Made by a program: the position numbers and the translations under genes. Of a DNA stretch of 23,320 nt, positions 1-6,486 are shown in pieces. Source of the stretch: Bacteroidetes bacterium UBA6161. Lineage in GTDB: Bacteria > Bacteroidota > Bacteroidia > NS11-12g > UBA955. Below the pieces are notes generated by a model that saw only the letters and a list, made by a program, of their open reading frames with translations, searched no databases and was not told the origin of the DNA. The stretch covers positions 1 to 23,320 of the forward strand of contig DIUJ01000075.1 of NCBI GenBank assembly GCA_002422315.1, in the 5' to 3' direction. The first letter of the stretch is position 1; every line of letters starts with the position of its first letter.

Positions 1-18
1 ATTCAGGCTTTAACAAAT

Positions 19-81
19 TGTAAACTGTAAACCGTAAACCGTAAACTGTAAACTGTAAACTGTAAACCGTAAACTGTAAAC
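19..81. repeat. Heptamer tandem repeat (9 x YGTAAAC)
   Basis: Nine uninterrupted 7-base units, each TGTAAAC or CGTAAAC, run head to tail; only the first base of the unit varies (order T T C C T T T C T). It lies about 120 bases upstream of the FKBP lipoprotein promoter. Seven is not a multiple of three and no gene crosses it. Such arrays change length by slippage, so copy number may vary between strains. No function can be read from it. Confidence 0.95.
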
Positions 82-203
82 ATATTTCAGAACGAGGAAT
101 GTAAAAGTCTAACCAATAACTGGTAACTAAATTAATCCCAACCCCTCCAAGTTCCCAGATAAAATACGAAATAAAAAACAAACTAATTGATAAAATTATC
201 TAT

Positions 204-211
204 TACTTTTG
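204..211 (+). promoter_or_regulatory. Bacteroidota -7 promoter element, FKBP gene
   Basis: TACTTTTG matches the Bacteroidota -7 consensus TAnnTTTG. If its final G is about -4, transcription starts near 215, giving a leader of about 18 bases before the ATG at 233. No well-spaced TTTG -33 element is evident; a TTG lies at 187-189. Confidence 0.55.
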
Positions 212-232
212 TGGCCGTAATTAATATTAAAA

Positions 233-928
233 ATGAAATATAACAAACTAATGATTTTTGCTACAATATGTGGCAGTCTATTATGGAGTGCTTGTGGTAA
301 AAAAGATTCTGCAAATGGTTCCGCTGAACTAAAAACACTGAAAGATTCCTTTAGTTATTCCGTTGGATTTAATTATGGAATGGATTTGAAAGAACGTGAA
401 TTGAATGGATTGAACTATACCGCTCTATTAAATGGCATGAAAGAAGCTTTTGAGAAGGATTCAAACTTTTTGATAACCCCTGAAATGTACCAAGAAATAG
501 TAGGCAAATACCTAGAACAAAATGTAGAAGAAGTAAGTAAAAAAAATATTGCAGCCAGCAAAGAATTCATGTCTAAAAAAGCCAAGGAAGACGGAGTGCA
601 AAAAAGCGAAAGTGGACTAATGTGGAAAATATTGAAAGAAGGAAACGGAAGAATCCCAACTATTACAGACACTATTTCTGCACACGTAAGCATAGAAATG
701 GTAGATGGAAAAGTATTTGACGACAGCAGAAAATATGGCGAACCTGTAAAATTCCCTATTTCTGGCGCATGGCCCGGTATGACAGAAGTTTTACAACAAA
801 TTAAAGAGGGTACCAATGTAGAAATTTATGTTCCTTATGAGCTTGGATTTGGCAAAAACCCTAGAATGAGAGGTATTTCTCCAAATTCAGCTATTGTGTA
901 CAAACTAGATTTAATGGAAGTTTTGTAA
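233..928 (+). CDS. FKBP-type peptidyl-prolyl isomerase-like lipoprotein
   Basis: A 231-residue exported protein. Residues 1-20 are a hydrophobic signal ending in WSA-C21, a lipobox-like site, so it is probably a lipoprotein folding factor of the periplasm or outer membrane. Residues about 38-125 resemble the helical FKBP N-terminal dimerisation domain (Mip/FkpA type), and 128-231 the FKBP catalytic domain. Seen in the fold: KVFDDS, VKFPI, WPGMTE, YELGFGKNP and NSAIVYKLDL. Several pocket residues of ordinary FKBPs are changed: the Tyr of VHYTG is replaced, the Trp of IPGW is Met, and the Tyr of AYG is Phe. Isomerase activity may therefore be weak or the ligand different. GldI of gliding relatives is also an FKBP lipoprotein, but it is shorter and I cannot claim orthology. 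Monocistronic, with its own promoter and terminator. Confidence 0.85.
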   Translation: MKYNKLMIFATICGSLLWSACGKKDSANGSAELKTLKDSFSYSVGFNYGMDLKERELNGLNYTALLNGMKEAFEKDSNFLITPEMYQEIVGKYLEQNVEEVSKKNIAASKEFMSKKAKEDGVQKSESGLMWKILKEGNGRIPTITDTISAHVSIEMVDGKVFDDSRKYGEPVKFPISGAWPGMTEVLQQIKEGTNVEIYVPYELGFGKNPRMRGISPNSAIVYKLDLMEVL

Positions 929-953
929 ATTAACCTTATAGATAATTATTTTT

Positions 954-980
954 AAAGGGCTCTAACAAAGCCCTTTTTTT
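954..980. terminator. Intrinsic terminator between convergent genes
   Basis: AAAGGGCT at 954-961 pairs with AGCCCTTT at 969-976 around a 7-base loop, followed by a T run to 980 on the plus strand. It ends the FKBP gene and lies just past the stop of the convergent rhomboid gene. The minus-strand tail is also T-rich but broken, so termination in that direction may be weaker. Confidence 0.85.
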
Positions 981-1617
981 ATTTGTCTTCAAAAATACTG
1001 TATTCATCTTCTTCATTTTCCAGGTTTCTGTAAAACAAAAACATATCTCTTTGAGGTCCTTTTTTACGCCACAAAAATGCAATAAATAAACCAGATATTG
1101 CACCAAATAAATGCCCTTCCCAGCTAACTCCTGGCTTTAAAGGCAACATTCCCCACAAAGAGCCCCCATAAAACATAATTACCAAAAGGCTTATGGTTAA
1201 CAATGACTTATTTTGTCTTATGATTCCAGAGGCGATTAGGAAGGTAATTAATCCAAACACCAAACCACTCGCTCCAATGTGATATTGAGAAGGATTGCCA
1301 ACAAAAAAAATACCAATACCCGAACCTAATATTATAAAAACAATAACTCGAATACTAATTTCGGTGTAAAACAATCCCATTAAAAAAACAAGAACAAACA
1401 AAGGGACAACATTGAAAAACAAATGTACAATAGTACCATGAAAGAAAAACATTGTAAAAATACCATGAATTTTTGACCAATCCCTAGGTACCAAAGCAAA
1501 CTGATATGCCTCTACATAACCCAAATTATGTTCTACAAAAAAAGCTAACAATGGGCCAATGACTACCAAAAAAGCCAACATCAACGAAAAATAAATCTTT
1601 TTTCCCAACTCATCCAT
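979..1617 (-). CDS. Rhomboid-family intramembrane serine protease
   Basis: A 212-residue multi-pass membrane protein with about six hydrophobic segments. Rhomboids cut substrate transmembrane helices within the membrane. The catalytic dyad is visible: Ser117 in GASG (residues 115-118) and His169 in WEGHLFGAISG; the supporting HxxxN motif is H65-LFF-N69. The length is that of a minimal bacterial rhomboid, with a short acidic cytoplasmic tail (NEEDEYSIFEDK). The only sensible start is the ATG at 1617. A good -7 element lies only four bases before that ATG, so the message may be leaderless. It is divergent from the CAP-domain gene and convergent with the FKBP gene. The substrate is unknown. Confidence 0.93.
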   Translation of the reverse strand: MDELGKKIYFSLMLAFLVVIGPLLAFFVEHNLGYVEAYQFALVPRDWSKIHGIFTMFFFHGTIVHLFFNVVPLFVLVFLMGLFYTEISIRVIVFIILGSGIGIFFVGNPSQYHIGASGLVFGLITFLIASGIIRQNKSLLTISLLVIMFYGGSLWGMLPLKPGVSWEGHLFGAISGLFIAFLWRKKGPQRDMFLFYRNLENEEDEYSIFEDK

Positions 1618-1621
1618 TATT

Positions 1622-1629
1622 CAAAACTA
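1622..1629 (-). promoter_or_regulatory. -7 element giving a possibly leaderless rhomboid mRNA
   Basis: CAAAACTA reads TAGTTTTG on the minus strand, a full TAnnTTTG match. Its final G is at 1622 and the ATG begins at 1617, so with usual spacing transcription starts at or within a base of the start codon. Confidence 0.5.
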
Positions 1630-1666
1630 AACAATATTTTTACAAAACCATAAGTTATAGATTAAT

Positions 1667-2227
1667 ATGAAGAAAACAGGTATCAACATCTTTATTCTCT
1701 GTAGTATAAGTATTATACTTTCCATTTCGTGGGTTGTACCCAAAGGGCTTGCAAGTACTACTGAAGAAAAAAAACTTCTGAGCCTTATCAATATTTACCG
1801 AGGAGAAAACAAATTAAAACCCATAGAAAGTTCGGAGAAATTAAATCTTGTAGCCCAACTTCATGCATCGAACCTACAAAAACACTACAAGGAATCAAAC
1901 CGTTGTAATTTGCATTCATGGGTAGAAGAAAAAGGCAAACCTTGGAAAACATGTTGTTATACAGACAACCACTCCAATGCAGAATGTATGTGGGAAAAAC
2001 CTGCTCAAATATCAAATTACAAAGGTAATGGCTACGAAATTGCAGCTTATAGTTCCGATTCTATAACAGCTGAAATGGCGCTAAAACTGTGGATAGAAAG
2101 CAATGGACACAACAATGTAATGCTAAATAAAGGAATTTGGAGAAAAATTAGTTTCAAAGGCATTGGAGTGGGCTTGTGCGGAAATTATGCAGTTGTTTGG
2201 TTTGGAGAATACTCGGACAACGAATAG
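1667..2227 (+). CDS. Secreted CAP (SCP-like) domain protein
   Basis: A 186-residue protein with a signal peptide (about residues 1-30) followed by one CAP/SCP domain. Signatures seen: HASNLQ at about 66-71, NLHSW with H83, GYEIAAY with E124, SNGHNNVML with H148, and GIGVGLCGNYAVVWFGEY at the end. H83, E124 and H148 are in the positions that form the CAP cavity. The mature part holds five cysteines (C80, C96, C97, C107, C171), so disulfides are likely but one is unpaired. Bacterial CAP proteins are extracellular and mostly of unknown function; no catalytic role is assumed. A T9SS C-terminal domain is absent. A near-match -7 element (TATTTTTA, 1635-1642) may serve it. Neighbours give no functional clue. 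Confidence 0.85.
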   Translation: MKKTGINIFILCSISIILSISWVVPKGLASTTEEKKLLSLINIYRGENKLKPIESSEKLNLVAQLHASNLQKHYKESNRCNLHSWVEEKGKPWKTCCYTDNHSNAECMWEKPAQISNYKGNGYEIAAYSSDSITAEMALKLWIESNGHNNVMLNKGIWRKISFKGIGVGLCGNYAVVWFGEYSDNE

Positions 2228-2331
2228 TGTAATCTTTCAAATTATCAATACTTCCAATACCTATTTTCTATTTCGAATCAGACAAGTTAATAAATATTTT
2301 CGATAAAAGTAAACATATAAAGGTAATTTAG

Positions 2332-2339
2332 TACTTTTG
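2332..2339 (+). promoter_or_regulatory. -7 element of the DUF1501-like operon
   Basis: TACTTTTG matches TAnnTTTG. The first gene's ATG is at 2344, only four bases past the box, so the operon mRNA is predicted to be leaderless or nearly so. This spacing is the same as that seen for the rhomboid gene. Confidence 0.55.
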
Positions 2340-2343
2340 CTAT

Positions 2344-3258
2344 ATGTTCAAACATAAAACGATTTGGATTTTAATTACTTTTATCATTCTAAATGCTTGT
2401 TCTAAAGAAACATACACTTTAAAAGACAACAACCATGTTCCAGACCCTGGTACTGTTTCTACATTAAAAGTTAAAAACTATGTAAATAAACTTTTTATCG
2501 ATCTTTTGGGCAGAACACCTACCGAATTGGAATCTGAAATGGAAGTTGAATTCCTATTCGAAAACAAATTATCTTTCGAATCTAGAGAAGAATTAATTTA
2601 TAAACTACAACACGACAGTTCGTTTGTAGAAGGAGATTCTTCCTACAAGATTGCTTATTTCAACAGATTGTACAATCTATGCAAATCAAGGCTTTTAGAA
2701 GGAACAGAAGATGGAGAGTTTAGCAGACTGAATGGTATTTCCAATTTTGCGATTACGGTTGCAAGACTTGAAGGAGATTCTATTGCAGTTTTTCGAAATT
2801 TAGAAAAAATAAAAAGAAATCAAGATGTATTAGATAGCCGAATACAACTAAGAAATGGAGAAATAACCATTAATGAATTGCATGCCCGCATGCTCAACAA
2901 TGATGTGTATGACATAATCAACATGAACAGTTTCAATTTTGTGAATGCTAGTTTTGACGATATTTTTGGGAGATTTCCAAGCCAAGAAGAGTTTAATTTG
3001 GCTTATGGCATAATTGAAAGAAATGAAGTACAAGTAATGTGGGGTAAAAACATAGACAACAAGCCAGACTATTGTACTTCTATTACAGAATGTACTGAGT
3101 TTTATGAAGGTCTTATACATTGGGTTTACCTAAATCTACTTGGAAGAGAACCTAGTGCTAATGAATCCTATACCAGAATTCAAGAGTTGATAACCCATAA
3201 GGATATTCGATTTATTCAAACTAAAATACTAAAATCCAATGAATATGCACAATTTTAA
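2344..3258 (+). CDS. Lipoprotein with RxP modules, first gene of the DUF1501-like operon
   Basis: A 304-residue predicted lipoprotein: hydrophobic signal and lipobox LNA-C19. I do not recognise a named family with certainty. Three related stretches stand out: FIDLLGRTPTELE (R57, P59), FDDIFGRFPSQEE (R210, P212) and VYLNLLGREPSANES (R268, P270), the last followed about 25 residues later by SNEYAQF. The pattern (aromatic/Leu)-x-x-(Leu/Phe)-G-R-x-P-(S/T)-x-x-E recalls DUF4214 and the start of planctomycete DUF1549 proteins. It overlaps the next gene by 20 bases, which suggests translational coupling. The context (DUF1501-like protein, cytochrome-like lipoprotein, T9SS adhesin) suggests an envelope assembly; a partner or scaffold role is inference only. 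Confidence 0.8.
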   Translation: MFKHKTIWILITFIILNACSKETYTLKDNNHVPDPGTVSTLKVKNYVNKLFIDLLGRTPTELESEMEVEFLFENKLSFESREELIYKLQHDSSFVEGDSSYKIAYFNRLYNLCKSRLLEGTEDGEFSRLNGISNFAITVARLEGDSIAVFRNLEKIKRNQDVLDSRIQLRNGEITINELHARMLNNDVYDIINMNSFNFVNASFDDIFGRFPSQEEFNLAYGIIERNEVQVMWGKNIDNKPDYCTSITECTEFYEGLIHWVYLNLLGREPSANESYTRIQELITHKDIRFIQTKILKSNEYAQF

Positions 3259-3736
3259 GTACCTTTTATTTATAATTGCTATTGCTTTTCTTTTCTCTTG
3301 TACTAAAGAAAAACAAAAAAACCAATATGGTGTAGTTTCCAAAAACATATACAGCACGGAAATATCTAAAACTAAACTAAAAACCGAAGCACAATATCTT
3401 TCTATATTAAATACAGACCTAACCCAAAAACCTATTTCTCCTTTTAAATTAAATCGTTCTATCAGGGTTTTAGAATCTTTTGGAGATAGGGAAACTGCAA
3501 ATGAAATAATTATAAGCAATTTGATGAACGACCCTGCATTAGACATTCCTTCTAACACTTACATGCGGCAAAATTTGGATCAATTTATTCAAGAAACCTA
3601 CAACAAGTTTTTTATAAGAAACCCTAGCGAAGCAGAAAAAGAATATTTTAGAAATTTTATAGAATCCAACCCCAAAGTTACAGTAGAAATGGTATATACC
3701 TCTTTTGCAAGTTCCCAAGAATATATGTTTTATTAA
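3239..3736 (+). CDS. Small lipoprotein with one RxP module
   Basis: A 165-residue predicted lipoprotein, signal plus lipobox LFS-C21. The start could be the ATG at 3239 or the one at 3245; both overlap the preceding gene. The C-terminal part (about 106-165) holds YNKFFIRNPSEAE (R117, P119) and ends SSQEYMFY, which parallels the last module of the preceding protein (NLLGREPSANE ... SNEYAQF). The two therefore look like paralogues that share a module, perhaps by duplication within the operon. Residues 40-100 are polar and helical with no recognised motif. The next gene starts 10 bases downstream. Function unknown; by context probably part of the same surface complex. Confidence 0.78.
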   Translation: MNMHNFKYLLFIIAIAFLFSCTKEKQKNQYGVVSKNIYSTEISKTKLKTEAQYLSILNTDLTQKPISPFKLNRSIRVLESFGDRETANEIIISNLMNDPALDIPSNTYMRQNLDQFIQETYNKFFIRNPSEAEKEYFRNFIESNPKVTVEMVYTSFASSQEYMFY

Positions 3737-3746
3737 CACCAACAAA

Positions 3747-5096
3747 ATGAACAGAAAAAAATTCATAAAGCAAAGTGCAATATTAGGGGCAGGCTTGCCA
3801 CTATCGGCCTATATGTTAGGAGCTAACAGTCTCTTAGAAAGAAGAGGAGATGAAAAAGCACCTTATGTAGTATTTGTGATGTTTGCCGGAGGGGTTAGAC
3901 AACAAGAAGCCATTGAAAAAAAATATTTAGCAGGTAGTCAAGGCTTGAATATAGAAGGAAACATTATGTTTAATATGTTGGAAGGCCAAGCACCAGACCA
4001 AAAAATTGTATTTGGTACAACCCCTGCTTTTTCGCCAGAAGGAAGTGCGCCTATACCTAAACTATTAGGACAAACGCTGCAAAAACAAGGAACACTTTTT
4101 TCGGAAATGAGGGCGGTAAATGCTGGCCATTACGGGGGATTAAATTCTTTATTAACTGGAACTTCTGCGGCTTCACAAGGATTAAAAGTAAGGCCTTCTG
4201 CACCTACTATATTCGAATACCTTAGAAAACACGCAGGATTTAAAGCTACCGACACATGGTTCATTGGCAATACTATAGCCAATTCTACTCCTTTGCTAAA
4301 CTGCTCCGACCACCCAGCTTATGGATTAGACTATGGAGCAAATTTTTTCGCCCCAATGATTACATTTGGCACTGATGGAATAGATGTGTTATCCAATGCT
4401 AAAGTGTATCATCCTCAAGAGGAGTTAACTCCAATTTATCAAATGAAGTATTTCTTGGACCAAACATTTAAAATAAAAACGGGAGAAATGCCAGGGATTA
4501 GAAATACACCTGAAGAAAAAAACCAAATTAAAGAGTTTGTTAGAAATGTATTTCAACGAAAGGATGCGGGATTGGTGAGTTTTCCACCTGTAAGTTCCAA
4601 TGGAGATGCACTTACTGTAGGTTACGCTACTGAAGTTTTGAGGGCTTTTAAACCCAAATTACTGGTTGTGAATATGAGCACTGTTGATTCATGCCACTCT
4701 AATTATACTTCCTACTTACAAAACCTACATCGCGCAGACCATGCTTTGGGATTCCTTTGGAATTATATTCAAACCAGAATTCCTGAAATGGCAAACAATA
4801 CTATCTTGATAGCGGCTCCAGAATGTGGCAGAAATACAAACCCTAATCCTATTGAAGACCAAAACCTATGGAAGGCATTTGACCATAGCGGCGCTGACCC
4901 CAATGCATATAGAATTTGGAGCATGATGGCAGGTCCTAATGTGCCTCAAAATCTAATAGTTGGTTCAGAGAACAACCCTATAGGAAGAGCTACGGATTTT
5001 GTTCCCACGATTGCAGATATTTTTGGCATTAAAGATATTGTTCAACAACAAGGCTATTTAGACCCCGCAGCCCGCTCACTTTTTGATAGATTATGA
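3747..5096 (+). CDS. Exported DUF1501-like protein (alkaline phosphatase superfamily)
   Basis: A 449-residue protein. I chose the ATG at 3747 because it gives a compact export signal and lies 10 bases past the previous stop; an in-frame ATG at 3705 would overlap that gene. The N-terminus (NRKKFIKQS, then a hydrophobic LGAG stretch) looks like a Tat signal with RK in place of RR. The mature part has DUF1501-like traits: YVVFVMFAGGVRQ, GHYGGLNSLLTGTSA, then D314-S-C-H317 (MSTVDSCHSNY), APECGRN with E359, DHSG with H380, and ATDFVPTIADIFGI near the end. These are in the positions of metal ligands in alkaline-phosphatase-like folds. A normal sulfatase CxPSR nucleophile motif is absent. DUF1501 proteins usually pair with DUF1800 or with DUF1549/DUF1553; here two RxP lipoproteins take that place. 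Confidence 0.82.
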   Translation: MNRKKFIKQSAILGAGLPLSAYMLGANSLLERRGDEKAPYVVFVMFAGGVRQQEAIEKKYLAGSQGLNIEGNIMFNMLEGQAPDQKIVFGTTPAFSPEGSAPIPKLLGQTLQKQGTLFSEMRAVNAGHYGGLNSLLTGTSAASQGLKVRPSAPTIFEYLRKHAGFKATDTWFIGNTIANSTPLLNCSDHPAYGLDYGANFFAPMITFGTDGIDVLSNAKVYHPQEELTPIYQMKYFLDQTFKIKTGEMPGIRNTPEEKNQIKEFVRNVFQRKDAGLVSFPPVSSNGDALTVGYATEVLRAFKPKLLVVNMSTVDSCHSNYTSYLQNLHRADHALGFLWNYIQTRIPEMANNTILIAAPECGRNTNPNPIEDQNLWKAFDHSGADPNAYRIWSMMAGPNVPQNLIVGSENNPIGRATDFVPTIADIFGIKDIVQQQGYLDPAARSLFDRL

Positions 5097-6040
5097 GAAA
5101 TTTAATACTCTCTTGCTTTGTCTTTATCTCTTGGGTTGCTTGCAAAAAAACCGAAGTAGACAACAGTCTAAATCCATACAACGATTGGGAATACGATATT
5201 CCCAAAGACAAGGATAGTTTACAAAACCCTGCTGCCAATTCTATTGCAGGACTGTATGCTACTATTTTCAAGCCCTCTTGTGCAAACTCCGGATGCCACG
5301 ACGGAAATTTTGAACCTGATTTTAGAACCATTGAAAGTAGTTACAATTCTCTTGTAAATAGAAGCGTTATAAAACAAGACTCTTTATCAGAGTTTGAATA
5401 CAGAGTAGTAGCTGGCAATGCAGATAAAAGCATGCTTATACAAAGATTAACCATAGACCTAAATGGAAATTCTGGAATAATGCCTCTCTCCATTGACCCA
5501 AATTCTGATTGGATAGAAAAAAAGGAAGAGTACATTAAAAATATACGAGATTGGATAAACCAAGGCGCGAAAGATATTTTAGGAAATAGCATCACACAGG
5601 TGGACTTAAAACCCACATTAAAAGGGTTTGTGGTTTGCGAAAAAGGCACTACGATACCGCTTCCTCGAAGTGGAGCCTTTGGCCCAGTGATTGTCCCTTC
5701 TGGAGTATCGGATATAGACATTTGGTTCGCTTTTGAAGATGACAACTCCAACTCCTTGAACCTCCAATATAACAAGGTTAAATTCCACATAAATCTCGCA
5801 GATTTAAACAATGCCGTAGAATACGGGCTTAATGTTTCCAATGGGCCAACATTTATTGGCCTTGACAACAAGTCTTATAATTTTACACATAAAATAACTT
5901 TGAAAACAAATGAAATTGGAACTCAAGGGGATGTAATTTGGTTTAGAGCTTATGTTCAAGATGCTTCTAATGGCATACTTGAATACCCTTCGGAAAACTC
6001 CATTTTTAGACTTAAAACATATTGCACCATTAAATTATGA
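5093..6040 (+). CDS. Cytochrome-c-like lipoprotein with CX4CH motif
   Basis: A 315-residue predicted lipoprotein: signal ending WVA-C17. Residues about 45-165 look like a monohaem cytochrome c domain: C63-ANSG-C68-H69, a CX4CH rather than CXXCH motif, then a probable axial Met in GIM130-PL and the closing IRDWINQGAKD helix typical of such domains. Residues 170-315 are beta-rich, perhaps a carbohydrate-binding or Ig-like fold, with no recognised motif. It overlaps the DUF1501-like gene by 4 bases (ATGA). Similar domains occur in planctomycete DUF1549 gene sets. Whether haem is attached cannot be told from sequence; the longer spacing makes this less certain. Redox or structural role at the outer membrane is inference. 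Confidence 0.78.
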   Translation: MRNLILSCFVFISWVACKKTEVDNSLNPYNDWEYDIPKDKDSLQNPAANSIAGLYATIFKPSCANSGCHDGNFEPDFRTIESSYNSLVNRSVIKQDSLSEFEYRVVAGNADKSMLIQRLTIDLNGNSGIMPLSIDPNSDWIEKKEEYIKNIRDWINQGAKDILGNSITQVDLKPTLKGFVVCEKGTTIPLPRSGAFGPVIVPSGVSDIDIWFAFEDDNSNSLNLQYNKVKFHINLADLNNAVEYGLNVSNGPTFIGLDNKSYNFTHKITLKTNEIGTQGDVIWFRAYVQDASNGILEYPSENSIFRLKTYCTIKL

Positions 6041-6483
6041 AAATCAACGTTCTATATACCTTAATTTTCGTTAGCTTTTCTTTCCTTTCTTCTTGTAAAA
6101 AAGAAGAGATAAGTATTCAGAGGATTCCTAGTATTCAATTCTCAAGCATCAACAGCATGGAATTTATCTCTTTTAATGATTCTGTAATTCTGGAAATTAG
6201 CTACAAAGACGACGATGGCGATATAGGCTACGAAAATGCAGACCTCCCCTCTATTTTTGTAAAAGACAATCGACTTTCTAAATTTGATTCTTATTATTGT
6301 CCACCATTATCTCCTACCAACAGCAATGTTCCAATAAAAGGCAATTTGCGTATAAAATTACCTCCCTTATTTCTTTTGGGAAATACTTCAAAAGAGACAA
6401 CATTTTTCGAAATTTATATAGTAGATAGAGCAAACAACAAGAGCAATATAGTTTTTAGCCCAGAAGTAAGCATAAAGGAATAA
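6037..6483 (+). CDS. Short lipoprotein, probable single Ig-like domain
   Basis: A 148-residue predicted lipoprotein: signal and lipobox LSS-C20, then CKKEE. Lys followed by two acidic residues near the lipidated Cys resembles a surface-lipoprotein export signal described in Capnocytophaga, so exposure on the cell surface is possible. The remainder is beta-rich; SYKDDDGDIGYEN and IVDRANNKSNIVFSP are motifs common in Ig-like repeats of Bacteroidota lipoproteins, with DDDGD a likely calcium site. The start overlaps the cytochrome-like gene by 4 bases (ATGA) and the adhesin gene starts 3 bases past the stop. No function known. Confidence 0.75.
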   Translation: MKINVLYTLIFVSFSFLSSCKKEEISIQRIPSIQFSSINSMEFISFNDSVILEISYKDDDGDIGYENADLPSIFVKDNRLSKFDSYYCPPLSPTNSNVPIKGNLRIKLPPLFLLGNTSKETTFFEIYIVDRANNKSNIVFSPEVSIKE

Positions 6484-6486
6484 AAA

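Noticed and set aside
19..81. Heptamer array as a small CRISPR or iteron origin
   Set aside because: Units abut with no spacers, and there is no replication gene, DnaA box cluster or AT-rich melting region tied to it.
233..928. Naming the FKBP lipoprotein gldI
   Set aside because: GldI is shorter and lacks the helical N-terminal domain; no other gld gene adjoins it.
3705..3746. Longer start of the DUF1501-like protein
   Set aside because: It would put a polar 14-residue stretch before the NRKKF signal and overlap the preceding gene by 32 bases; the ATG at 3747 is better placed.
5341..5871. Open frame of 176 codons opposite the cytochrome-like gene
   Set aside because: The sense strand has a coherent lipoprotein in a packed operon; the antisense frame has no motif.
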